Shown: positions 1-7,844 of the stretch, in pieces
How positions within the stretch are numbered: the stretch's first letter is position 1
Layout of the letters: each line of letters opens with the position of its first letter
The notes under the pieces: generated by a model
Database searches by the model: none
The model's input: the letters and a program-made list of their open reading frames with translations, nothing else
Told to the model about the DNA's origin: nothing
Assembly: GCF_002025255.2 (NCBI RefSeq)
Contig: NZ_CP054589.1
Span: 62,001-126,000, forward strand
Source of the DNA: Halolamina sp. CBA1230
GTDB lineage: Archaea; Halobacteriota; Halobacteria; Halobacteriales; Haloferacaceae
Length of the DNA: 64,000 nt
Direction of reading: 5' to 3'
Translations under genes and position numbers: made by a program

Positions 1-97
1 ATAACCAAGAGTACGTTGCGAGCGAGAACGTCCGGACGTTGAAATGCGATACCGACAGAAGCTATGAGCCAACCGATGCACAACCGATATACTGACT

Positions 98-406
98 TAG
101 CAGAACTGCGGCCAACCGGCGAGGCGTCCCACATTCCGGACACGAGGCTGGACGAGCCAGACGTGTCCGGAGTGCGGAGAGCAGGACGGGACGGTTCGGC
201 ATCGAGAGACACTGACCTGTCCCTGCGGGTTCGAGGGACACGCCGATCTCACAGCCGCAGAGACGTTCCTCCGGCGGAACACCGAGCAGCAAGTCAGGCC
301 GATGGCGCGGCCCGTGCGGTTCCAGTGGGACAATCACGAGTGGCGTTCGACCACAGACGCCCCTGAACTCGGGACAAATCCCAAAGAACAGCGCACAAAC
401 CCGTAA
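98..406 (+). pseudogene. decayed 3' end of an IS1341-type tnpB
   Basis: In the frame ending at the TAA at 404-406, the reading gives a TSQTCPECG zinc-binding knuckle, a second knuckle [13 protein letters not shown] and a tail with RPMARPV, which is the typical C-terminus of haloarchaeal TnpB proteins. Upstream of about position 150 the matching residues (SHIP...) lie in a different frame and stops interrupt them, so the copy is frameshifted and has lost its RuvC core. A short imperfect hairpin (GAGCCTC...GGTGGA, about 437-464) downstream may be the old right end. This is a remnant, not an active element. Confidence 0.65.
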
Positions 407-580
407 GTCACTCCCGTGGACCATCGTCCAGCGTGGAGGAGCCTCACTTCAAGGTGGACGTCAATACGTTACATTCGACGAGGACGAGAGAATTGACGCA
501 ATCAGGGATATTGGTCCTATTTGATTAAGAGGAGTACGCAGTGTTGTATTCAGGCGTCTGGATTCCGAACGGGCCCGGTT

Positions 581-805
581 CTACTCCGTTAGGGGGAGTA
601 CGATTCCGAACAGAATGGGGCTCGTGGCGAACAGTAGTAGCCCTACCCCGGCAAGCAAGAGGAATAACGTCTCCTCCCAGCCCGGCACCGAGATGTAGTT
701 CTCTGCGAGGTATCCTCCGAGTTCACCCACAAACATGAGAACCAACCCGACCAGCACGCCCCGCTTGACGAACGACGGATAGTCAATATTTCCGTATCTC
801 CCCAT
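581..805 (-). CDS. small two-helix membrane protein
   Basis: This 74-residue protein begins MGRYGNIDYPSF, followed by two hydrophobic segments (about residues 15-35 and 45-70) separated by a short polar loop with GWEE. It has no enzymatic motif. Small proteins of this type, often opposite another small membrane protein as here (886-1128, divergent), are common in haloarchaea with no known function. The start is the only ATG giving a sensible N-terminus. Confidence 0.6.
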   Translation of the reverse strand: MGRYGNIDYPSFVKRGVLVGLVLMFVGELGGYLAENYISVPGWEETLFLLLAGVGLLLFATSPILFGIVLPLTE

Positions 806-885
806 ATCGCGTCGGGAAACGGAATGCTGACGTTTACCTCTTTCGAGGTCGAAAGCGATTTTACCGATAGCACGAACGTTAGTAC

Positions 886-1128
886 ATGACTTCGGGAGTA
901 TGGGAGATTGGGATTGAAGTCGTCACACTATTCGCTTACGCACTCGTTTCCGGGATACTGACCTATGTGGGTGTCCTCTCCGAACAGTTGGCCGTTGAGA
1001 CGTTCACCACCGGCCCAACACCGTTGGCGATTTGGTTTCTAATGCTGGGCACGGTCGCTCTATACGGTGGCGTGGTCGCAGTAGGCCGAGATCTGTTGCT
1101 TTCGCAGTTATTTGCCCTGATGAGTTGA
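886..1128 (+). CDS. small membrane protein, unknown function
   Basis: The gene encodes 80 residues with two or three hydrophobic stretches (about 10-30, 46-64 and 66-78) and no charged catalytic motif. It is divergent from the membrane-protein gene at 581-805, with 80 nt between the starts, so the two could share a promoter region. The family is not recognised and no function is assigned. Confidence 0.55.
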   Translation: MTSGVWEIGIEVVTLFAYALVSGILTYVGVLSEQLAVETFTTGPTPLAIWFLMLGTVALYGGVVAVGRDLLLSQLFALMS

Positions 1129-1287
1129 ACCGGCTGAGGTCTTGCTATATCTGGCTCTGTCGGAAGTCTCAGAGTGACTGAATCACTGTGGGCCGGTAAG
1201 GACATTTTCTGTACTGAGCGAATCTATCCTTCTGAGTGAGGCCTGTTCCGTACTGCCTCTGAATCATCGTCTTCTCCGGTAGCTGTC

Positions 1288-1313
1288 TATTCGCGCCAGC
1301 AAGAGAATGGCGC
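1288..1313 (+). promoter_or_regulatory. leader hairpin, possible divergent member of the repeated family
   Basis: CGCGCCA pairs with TGGCGCG around a 9-nt loop (GCAAGAGAA), about 40 nt upstream of the ATG at 1353. Its position and GC stem resemble the repeated leaders at 3.86-26.9 kb, but there is no T-run in front and the GGGTG loop core is missing, so membership is doubtful. Confidence 0.25.
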
Positions 1314-1352
1314 GCTTCGGTGACTGTACCGACGGGCGTTGGAGTGGTTCAG

Positions 1353-1844
1353 ATGCATATGGTCATCTACGCGCTCGTAGAGGCATCGACAGAAAACGAA
1401 GCATTGGCTACAGGGAAAACGGTGTTCAATCGGTTAGTCGGCTCTGAGCCGCATTCCTGCGCAGTATTCGACTATTTCGTGACCTTCAACGAGGAGGACA
1501 CGTCCGTTGCGGGGAAGGCGCGATGGGGTGAGCTCCCGACTGCAGCCCCCGTCGCCTCTGATGACGGCCAAGACCTGCTCGAGCGTGGCTGGAAGGCGAC
1601 GAAGGAGGAATTCAAGCGTAATCTCGACCGGGTGAAGGAGGCCGTCGACGAGCTCTCCGACGAGGAGATCATGCGCGACGAGGACCTCGTCCGGCACGCC
1701 TTCCACCAGGTCGGTGCGTACGACGGCCCGACGATCTTCCTGTACACCGAACACGGAACCGGCATTCGCCACCGAGGACAGCTGGATCGACTCCTCGAGG
1801 AGAGTGAAGAGCTCTGGATCGTGCCCGCTGACGTCCACTTCTGA
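1353..1844 (+). CDS. conserved haloarchaeal plasmid protein, unknown
   Basis: The 163-residue soluble acidic protein begins MHMVIYALVEAST and has a hydrophobic beta-strand start, a central helical segment rich in charged residues (KEEFKRNLDRVKEAVDEL) and a C-terminal alpha/beta stretch. A longer reading from 1320 is possible, but the 1353 start gives the better N-terminus. It is followed 3 nt downstream by a zinc-ribbon gene, so the two form an operon. Its context among plasmid accessory genes suggests a mobile-element role, but none can be named. Confidence 0.6.
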   Translation: MHMVIYALVEASTENEALATGKTVFNRLVGSEPHSCAVFDYFVTFNEEDTSVAGKARWGELPTAAPVASDDGQDLLERGWKATKEEFKRNLDRVKEAVDELSDEEIMRDEDLVRHAFHQVGAYDGPTIFLYTEHGTGIRHRGQLDRLLEESEELWIVPADVHF

Positions 1845-1847
1845 ATA

Positions 1848-2216
1848 ATGCCCAGGATCACCAACTGGCGACGCGAGAGCCGCTCGCCGACGCTTGCGTA
1901 TCGGAACACCGAGACCGGTGCGCGAGCCGTCCTGCATCGAGCCCCGGATTCCTACCGGTACAAGTGGCGCGGAGCAATCCTCATCGACGGCTACCCGGTG
2001 TGGTCGCGGGGGTACGAGACGAAGGACGCGACGTCGTTCCGTGACGAACTCCGGGAGCGGCCGGTCCCGGACCTCAGCTGCCCGGAGTGTCCGAACGACG
2101 ACGTTCGCGTCGGCGAGAAGGCAGCAGACGGGGCGAAAGTCCAGCGATGGTACGACTGCCCCGACTGTGGGTACGAAGCCCCCTCACGCATCGTCTACAG
2201 ACGGATTACGCCGTGA
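1848..2216 (+). CDS. zinc-ribbon protein
   Basis: The gene encodes 122 residues. The C-terminal half holds two CxxC knuckles (CPECPNDDV and CPDCGYEAP) about 30 residues apart, a treble-clef/zinc-ribbon arrangement, while the N-terminal half is basic and beta-rich. It starts 3 nt after the stop of the preceding gene and is probably translationally coupled to it. Proteins of this size with one ribbon usually bind nucleic acid or a protein partner; that role is inferred. Confidence 0.6.
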   Translation: MPRITNWRRESRSPTLAYRNTETGARAVLHRAPDSYRYKWRGAILIDGYPVWSRGYETKDATSFRDELRERPVPDLSCPECPNDDVRVGEKAADGAKVQRWYDCPDCGYEAPSRIVYRRITP

Positions 2217-2349
2217 CTCAGGGCTTAGCTTCGAGAGTGATGGCCGTACGTTCCGCTAAGGAACAGGTGTGCGTGGTTCGTTCGCTTCTCGCTTATATGG
2301 AGGATCAGCCACCGATCCAATTAAGTATATCCAAAGGATATACACCGAT

Positions 2350-2505
2350 ATGGCGAATCGGTTTCAAATCGACGGCGAGGAAGTTCTCGACGGCCAAGTC
2401 AAGGAGTTCGGGAACAGCGCCCACGTCACCGTCCCCAAACGCTGGCGTGGGGCTGACGTGAAAGTCGTCCGTACCTCAGAACCAACCGAACAAGACGAAG
2501 AATGA
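2350..2505 (+). CDS. DUF2080-like transposon-associated protein
   Basis: The short protein (51 residues) begins MANRFQIDGEEVLDGQVKEF and contains VTVPKRWRG, the signature of the small AbrB-like proteins often encoded directly upstream of haloarchaeal TnpB. It overlaps the tnpB start in an ATGA junction, so the two are translationally coupled. The family is presumed to bind DNA and to regulate or accompany the transposon. A reading from 2269 is possible but would add an atypical N-terminus. Confidence 0.75.
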   Translation: MANRFQIDGEEVLDGQVKEFGNSAHVTVPKRWRGADVKVVRTSEPTEQDEE

Positions 2506-3779
2506 CTGATTCACAGGCTCTCATCAAGACGCTGGACTTCCAGCTCGACATCCAGAGCGACAATGAGAGCCTGCTGTACGACGCCACCCTCGAAGCGAGG
2601 TCGGTATACAACCAATCTATCCGACTCGCCAAGGAAGGTGTGGATTGGGACGCCATTCCCGACCGCGTGGCCAGGGACGCCAGCCTCGTGAAAAACACGA
2701 TGCAGCGCGTCGTCGCCAAAGCACTCGGTGCGATGGAGAACTACTACGAGTATGACGACTACAACAAACCCAGCCACACCAAAGACGGAATGTACCCGCT
2801 CCGGGCGAATTACGAGGAGGGGTACAACCTGTCACTCACCGACGACGGCGACGTGGCGTTCCGGATCAGCGCGAAGCCCTACAAGCACGTCAAGGGCGTC
2901 CTCGATGGTGATGACGCTCATCTCGACATTCTCAAGACCGCACTCGAAAGCGATGCGTGGACGATTGGGACGGCGGAAGCCCTGTTCCGGAACGGCAACG
3001 CCGAGCTGCACATCAACGTTACCAGCTCCGAGGGGACCGTTCGAGACAAGGGAAATTCACGGACAGTCGTTGGCGTGGATGTCAACGAGGATAATGTGGC
3101 GCTGACTGCACTCTCCGAGGGCAGTGTCGAGGACACAGTCGTTATCGAATTTCCGGACATCAAGTTCAAGCGCCACCGCTATTTCACGATGCGGAAGCGC
3201 GTGCAGAACGCGAGGAAGGACAGCATCCACGACACGTTGGAAGGACGTGAGGAACGGTTTGTCCGCGACCGACTCCACAAAGTGAGTCGTCATATCGTCG
3301 AGTGGAGCCGTCAGTTCGAGAAGCCGTGCATCGTCTTTGAAGACCTCAAAGAGATGCGCGACGGCCTCGACTACGGCACGCGGATGAACCGACGCTTGCA
3401 CCGCCTCCCGTTCCGCGCGCTTCAGCACTACACGTCCTACAAGGCAGCATTCGCGAGTATTCCGACGGCTTGGATCAATCCCGAATACACGAGTCAATGC
3501 TGTCCGATGTGCGGCCATACGGAACGATCGAACCGTCACAAGAAGCGGTTCAAGTGCCAGTCCTGTTCGCATCAAGATCACGCCGACCGGAGTGCAAGCG
3601 TGAATATCGCCGTGAAAGGTATCGAAGAGCATCAAGAGTGGACTGTGCCTGCTCTCAACAGCCTTCCCACTGTGCGGACGGTGCGACGGCAGGCATCGGG
3701 GGCCGTGGACGCCCCGACCGTGACCCACGATGCCGTTCGAGGCTATCAGACCGATGGCGTCGTGGGAGTGTCCGACTAA
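2502..3779 (+). CDS. tnpB: TnpB RNA-guided nuclease (IS1341-type)
   Basis: This is a complete 425-residue TnpB. RuvC-I is visible at VVGVDVNEDNVALT (Asp), RuvC-II at CIVFEDLKEM (Glu) and RuvC-III at DHADRSASVNIA (Asp). The zinc finger is CCPMCG...CQSC between RuvC-II and III. TnpB is an omega-RNA-guided DNA nuclease that promotes retention of IS200/IS605 elements, and it is not itself the transposase. No tnpA is in the window, so mobility would need a TnpA in trans. All three catalytic acids are present, so it is probably active. The omega-RNA would be expected from the 3' end of the gene and the adjoining 100-200 nt. Confidence 0.9.
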   Translation: MTDSQALIKTLDFQLDIQSDNESLLYDATLEARSVYNQSIRLAKEGVDWDAIPDRVARDASLVKNTMQRVVAKALGAMENYYEYDDYNKPSHTKDGMYPLRANYEEGYNLSLTDDGDVAFRISAKPYKHVKGVLDGDDAHLDILKTALESDAWTIGTAEALFRNGNAELHINVTSSEGTVRDKGNSRTVVGVDVNEDNVALTALSEGSVEDTVVIEFPDIKFKRHRYFTMRKRVQNARKDSIHDTLEGREERFVRDRLHKVSRHIVEWSRQFEKPCIVFEDLKEMRDGLDYGTRMNRRLHRLPFRALQHYTSYKAAFASIPTAWINPEYTSQCCPMCGHTERSNRHKKRFKCQSCSHQDHADRSASVNIAVKGIEEHQEWTVPALNSLPTVRTVRRQASGAVDAPTVTHDAVRGYQTDGVVGVSD

Positions 3780-3859
3780 TCCACGGGAAGTTTCGAGGAC
3801 CGATCTCGAGACAGTTCACGGCGCCGAACGGTGAGCGGGTGGATCCCCGCTGGCCGCTG

Positions 3860-3890
3860 TTTTTCGGCCGGGCACGAGGTGGTGGCCCGG
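3860..3890 (+). promoter_or_regulatory. hairpin leader, copy 1
   Basis: A T-run (3860-3864) is followed by the stem CCGGGC (3868-3873) and GCCCGG (3885-3890) around a loop with ACGAGGTGGTG. The gene starts at 3912 behind a GGGTGA ribosome-binding-like sequence. This is one of eleven related leaders in the window. Confidence 0.6.
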
Positions 3891-3911
3891 TACGACCGGG
3901 TGAGTCAACCA

Positions 3912-4307
3912 ATGAGTCTCGAAGTACTTGACCGACACAGCGAGGCACTGTTCGAGTTCCTCTGGTGTCCCGTCTGCGGGCAGGAGGTCTTCACTCACAT
4001 CCCGTTCGAGGGGGTGTTCTGCAAGAACTGCAACACCCAGGTCGAACTCCAGGAATCCCGAGAGACACGCGGCTACGAGGAGGCCGTGCTCGCCTGCTTC
4101 GATACAACCACGACCTGGAACCTTCACATCGACGATAAACTGCGCCGCGACCTGCCTGGTGGGTCGGCGCGCGTGAAGATCCTCGGCGCACCGGGCGCCT
4201 ACGAGGTCGACTGGTGGAGTCCAGAGTCGGGTGAAGACTGGGAACCTGTAGAGCGCGGGGAGTTCGACGACGTCGAGCCGCCAGACGAAGTCTCCCATCT
4301 TGCGTAG
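3912..4307 (+). CDS. zinc-ribbon protein of the plasmid early-gene type
   Basis: The gene encodes 131 residues. An N-terminal zinc ribbon is visible as CPVCGQEV and CKNCNTQV about 20 residues apart, followed by an acidic, beta-rich domain with two tryptophan-rich patches (VDWWSPESGEDWEPV). The start at 3912 is preferred because it follows the repeated T-run/hairpin leader and a GGGTGA motif. No function is known. Sharing the leader with the ArdC-like and DUF932-like genes suggests the same expression programme. Confidence 0.65.
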   Translation: MSLEVLDRHSEALFEFLWCPVCGQEVFTHIPFEGVFCKNCNTQVELQESRETRGYEEAVLACFDTTTTWNLHIDDKLRRDLPGGSARVKILGAPGAYEVDWWSPESGEDWEPVERGEFDDVEPPDEVSHLA

Positions 4308-4439
4308 TCGACTCGGCCAATTGCTGAAATGTCCATAAGTAAGGACTGACGAAGCCTTCCCCCTAACTTGTGACCATTCTTTAGTTTATGGTTTGGGAAG
4401 TCCGCCAAGTTAATGAGAAATCGTTGTTACAGAGAGCCC

Positions 4440-5678
4440 ATGAATGAAAAGTGGGATAATATTTTTCTCTATCAGCATGCAGGAGATGATACTAATAAGC
4501 AACTAGAGAATAACATCACAAAGAATCTACTAAAGGTTGTTCAAGATACCGACAGTCAGTTGTTACGGTGGCTTCTTTCAAGGGGGTTCCCGGACGAGCA
4601 ATGGACAGACTACAAACTGTCAAGTGTTGACTCTCAAGTCTCCCTTCATACTGGTTCAGTACAGGAAAAATTAGAAGCGGGAGGGGAAGGATATCTCCTT
4701 GGAATTTCTCGTTACGGAGAGGAAGTCGCAACAGAAACCGATCCAGACCAGACCGCCGACAGCACAATAGACGGGTATCTTGAACTTGTTGGACCAGACA
4801 ACCGGTCTCGTCTTATCGGAATCGAAGTGAAAACTTACAGTGATCAGCTTCGCGCTGGCCAGATGTCTAAATACCGTCATTGGTTAGGAATTCCCCGAAA
4901 CCCGGAATCACCACGTTTGGGGACCGTTACTTGGGGCGCGATCTATGCGGCGCTAAATGATGCGGTCAAAGCGCAAAATAGTGCTAATACACCTCGCCCA
5001 GAGATGGGGAAAGATCCGTATCTGTGGAAGGAGTTTGGACAAGCTCTTCTCTACGATCAGCTTGAGGTAATAGTCGCTGAAAACAATGAAGCCCCGCATA
5101 AGCGTATGTGGATGCGGCCTTCTCCAGACTCCTCAGACACGAACTCTAGCTATGAAATCACAATCACCTGGGAGGATTCTAACAATGCCACAAAATCTCG
5201 ACTTGGATGGATGTCCACGACTGAATTTGAGGAATTACTGAACCAGGTACCATTATCGGTTCGGAAAGCGGCTTTCGGCGATCCTTCAGTATCCTACCCG
5301 CGATTTCTTGATGCGCTCTATGAAGTTGACGAGTATTCAAATATACAGAATCAGACGACTAAGAATATTGCTCGGACAGCCCTGACAGACGGTTCTGAGA
5401 GGGCATTCCGGATGAAATGGCTTACTAACGATGAAACTGGCGAAGTTGTCAGTGAAGTACCTCATTTTCGGATTGTCAAATACTACAAATCAGGGAACTA
5501 CGCACAAGGATCGGCTCCTAATTTAGATCCAGATGCGTTCGAATCTCTTTTCGAAAGTATCCCGATGGATATCCGACGACAGGCCCTTGTCGGGAATCCA
5601 GAACCAGATGTATCGGTACTTTGGGAGATGACAGTTGAAGATACGACCAATCTTACTGATCCTCGGATTTCAGATTGA
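4440..5678 (+). CDS. PD-(D/E)XK-type nuclease-like orphan, AT-rich
   Basis: The gene encodes 412 residues. Around residues 105-130 the pattern STIDGYLEL...RLIGIEVKT gives an Asp followed by E-x-K at the end of a beta strand, the core of PD-(D/E)XK nucleases, and the following RAGQMSKYRHW would fit its helix. Two later repeats resemble each other (LLNQVPLSVRKAAFGDP and LFESIPMDIRRQALVGNP). The base composition is clearly more AT-rich than in its neighbours, pointing to recent acquisition. It has no methylase neighbour. A defence nuclease is the likely role, as an inference from fold and context. An in-frame ATG at 4413 is an alternative start. Confidence 0.55.
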   Translation: MNEKWDNIFLYQHAGDDTNKQLENNITKNLLKVVQDTDSQLLRWLLSRGFPDEQWTDYKLSSVDSQVSLHTGSVQEKLEAGGEGYLLGISRYGEEVATETDPDQTADSTIDGYLELVGPDNRSRLIGIEVKTYSDQLRAGQMSKYRHWLGIPRNPESPRLGTVTWGAIYAALNDAVKAQNSANTPRPEMGKDPYLWKEFGQALLYDQLEVIVAENNEAPHKRMWMRPSPDSSDTNSSYEITITWEDSNNATKSRLGWMSTTEFEELLNQVPLSVRKAAFGDPSVSYPRFLDALYEVDEYSNIQNQTTKNIARTALTDGSERAFRMKWLTNDETGEVVSEVPHFRIVKYYKSGNYAQGSAPNLDPDAFESLFESIPMDIRRQALVGNPEPDVSVLWEMTVEDTTNLTDPRISD

Positions 5679-5788
5679 AAATATGAGCAGTAATTTACTG
5701 ACGAGGACATCTGAATGTTAAATATCCCGATATGACTTGAAGGTTCCGTAGCTCGTTGCAAGTTGACGTCTACAGATATGTGATCTTG

Positions 5789-5817
5789 TTTCTGCGCCGG
5801 CGATGGGTGCCGGCGCA
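5789..5817 (+). promoter_or_regulatory. hairpin leader, copy 2
   Basis: A short T-run (5789-5791) is followed by a perfect 9-bp stem, TGCGCCGGC (5793-5801) and GCCGGCGCA (5809-5817), around GATGGGT. A GGTGA motif follows just before the start at 5837. It has the longest stem of the family. Confidence 0.6.
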
Positions 5818-5836
5818 CACGCGTCGGCGGTGATCG

Positions 5837-6409
5837 ATGTCGACACGAAGTCAACTCCGATTCATCCAACGGATCGAGCCCGCAATCGAACAGTCCGAAA
5901 CCGACCGCATCGCACAGATCTACCGTCACTCGGATGGCTATCCCGACAGCGTCCTCCGTGACCTTGTCCAGCTAAAGGAGCTGCTCGACGAGACACGAAC
6001 AGAGCGCGGGCCTGCGTACGCCGCTGCCCAGTTCCTGTTTCTCGACACGCTCTCGACGATGACCCTCTACGTGGACGAAGGGCGTGACCGGAGCATCCAC
6101 GCTGACCACCCCTCGGATCTCCTCGAGCCGGACAATATGGAGCACCTCGACCGGCCGATGTTCCTGCTCGGACACGGCGTCGAGAACCCAGCCGACGGCA
6201 TTCACGGCGACGAGGAGTACCTCTACGTCGTCGAGCTCCCGACCCGGAACCCGTTCGAGGAGCCGTCCGAGTGGACCGTCAAGGTGAGTGGTCACTCCGC
6301 CTTCCCGCGCTGGGATGGTCCGACCGAGGAAGCCTTCGAGCGGGCCAGCTGGCAGTTCCACGGCCCGCTTGAGCAGGCGCTCGAAGAGATCGTCGCTGAG
6401 CCGGCGTGA
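5837..6409 (+). CDS. conserved plasmid/virus-type protein, unknown
   Basis: The gene encodes 190 residues. The N-terminal half has IAQIYRHSDGYPDSVLRDL, a motif seen in many uncharacterised plasmid and phage proteins (Y-[RK]-H-x-DGYP). The rest is acidic and alpha/beta with no catalytic signature I recognise. It sits alone behind a copy of the repeated hairpin leader, 19 nt from the end of the hairpin, which links it to the early-type genes at 19-27 kb. The function is unknown. Confidence 0.65.
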   Translation: MSTRSQLRFIQRIEPAIEQSETDRIAQIYRHSDGYPDSVLRDLVQLKELLDETRTERGPAYAAAQFLFLDTLSTMTLYVDEGRDRSIHADHPSDLLEPDNMEHLDRPMFLLGHGVENPADGIHGDEEYLYVVELPTRNPFEEPSEWTVKVSGHSAFPRWDGPTEEAFERASWQFHGPLEQALEEIVAEPA

Positions 6410-6422
6410 ACGCTTAGCCCGC

Positions 6423-7787
6423 TCAGATGATGCCGCCGATGACGAGTAGTCCGACGACGATCAGCAGCGTCGCGACAACGCTTCCCCCGGCCAGCCACTT
6501 GTTCTCCATCGCCTTCTCGTGAAGCGGCATCGCGGCGTACTCCTCGCGGAACGCTTCGAGGTTCTCCTCGTTGTAGAAGTACTTCGTCTTCAGCGCGAAC
6601 CGTTCCGTCCTCGCACAGCCCGTACAGACCGGCTCGCCTTCCAGCCGCTCCGTTTTGATGTGACTGGAGCAGGCGATGGCCCCGCAGTTCGGACAGTAGG
6701 TGTACGTCTCGTCGGTGCCGCTCGTGTCACAATGGACGCAGCGGTGGATGCCATCCTCGGCTGTCACTCGTGACGGGCCTGCCGCGTAGTACTCGTAGGG
6801 GTAGGTGTACTCCTGGATGTCGGTCGTGTGCAGAACCTCGGGGAGGTACACCGGCTCAATCGACTGGACCGAGATGTCCGAGCGGTTCGGCTCGCAGGTC
6901 TTGTTGTACGTGACGTTGTTGTCGCCGGTGTAGGTCACCGTCGTCGTGTGGTGTTGCTGGAGCCGCTCGACGGCCCATTCCTTGTACTCCGTTTGGGTCT
7001 GGCCGAACCGGCGCTCCTCAACGTCGTCGAATACTTCTCCGAACTGCTCGGTGTCGAGGTCGACCGTCGCGTGGAGGTTCTCGGTGACCAGCGTCGCGAA
7101 GTCTTCGTCGACGACCTGTGGCTGCCCGCGCTCGGCGTGGGCGACGAATCGAGTCCGGTCGTTGATCCGGTGGATGACGCCCACCGACGTCTCGAAGACA
7201 GCGTTCGTGTCCGCGGTGACAGCGACCACCGGGCGGAACGTCACCGATGAGTGTGGGTCTGGGAGGTCGGCGGCCTCGATGTTCTCGATGTCGCGGAACG
7301 CCTCCGTGACTGGCGCGTCGACGTCGGCGGCCGGATCGTACGGGCGGAGCGTCTCGTCGCAGAGAATCTCGATGCGACCGTTGTAGAGGTCGAGGCCGAT
7401 CTCGTCGGCGATCTCCCGGAGATCCTCGCCATCGAGCAACTCGATTGGATGTGGGTCGTCGTTCTGCTGGAGGCGGTCGGCGTACTCCTGAGCAGGGTTC
7501 GTAAACCGGCCGGTCGTGACGACCATTCCGCGTTTCGGGCCGTCGAAGTCGAACGTCGCGATCGCCGAGTGGAGCTTCTGGACGACCGGCCGCCCGACCG
7601 TCCCCGTGTGCTTGCACTCGACGATGATCGCGCGCCGCCTGCCGTCGACGACTTCCTCCATGATGACGTCGCGCCCCTCGTCAGCCGTACGATCGGCCTG
7701 GCGGACGTTCTCGTAGCCGAGGTTCCGGAACACGTCCTCCATCACGTCCTCGAACTCGAACCCCGAGAGATCGTCCAGTACAGCCAT
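6423..7787 (-). CDS. Mrr-like membrane-anchored restriction endonuclease
   Basis: The N-terminal 130 residues are an Mrr_cat-type PD-(D/E)XK domain: GFEFEDVMEDVFRNLGYENV is the first helix, DEGRDV carries the catalytic Asp, and IIVECKHTG carries E-x-K, followed by VGRPVVQKLHSA. After a long middle region, two CxxC pairs form zinc ribbons (CVHC, CPNC, CSSH, CTGC, about residues 350-400), and the C-terminus ends in a single hydrophobic segment of about 22 residues. Mrr enzymes usually cut modified DNA, but the membrane anchor is unusual and suggests surveillance of entering DNA. The start at 7787 (MAVLDDL) is preferred over 7793. Confidence 0.75.
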   Translation of the reverse strand: MAVLDDLSGFEFEDVMEDVFRNLGYENVRQADRTADEGRDVIMEEVVDGRRRAIIVECKHTGTVGRPVVQKLHSAIATFDFDGPKRGMVVTTGRFTNPAQEYADRLQQNDDPHPIELLDGEDLREIADEIGLDLYNGRIEILCDETLRPYDPAADVDAPVTEAFRDIENIEAADLPDPHSSVTFRPVVAVTADTNAVFETSVGVIHRINDRTRFVAHAERGQPQVVDEDFATLVTENLHATVDLDTEQFGEVFDDVEERRFGQTQTEYKEWAVERLQQHHTTTVTYTGDNNVTYNKTCEPNRSDISVQSIEPVYLPEVLHTTDIQEYTYPYEYYAAGPSRVTAEDGIHRCVHCDTSGTDETYTYCPNCGAIACSSHIKTERLEGEPVCTGCARTERFALKTKYFYNEENLEAFREEYAAMPLHEKAMENKWLAGGSVVATLLIVVGLLVIGGII

Positions 7788-7844
7788 CCTCAATTATGTG
7801 GATAGTGTGAGGGGAATAACCATCTCTTTTGCGATAGGATAAAC

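Noticed and set aside
3-95. Short open frame running in from the left edge (NQEYVASENVRTLK...)
   Set aside because: It may be the end of a gene outside the window, but 30 residues without a signature cannot support a call.
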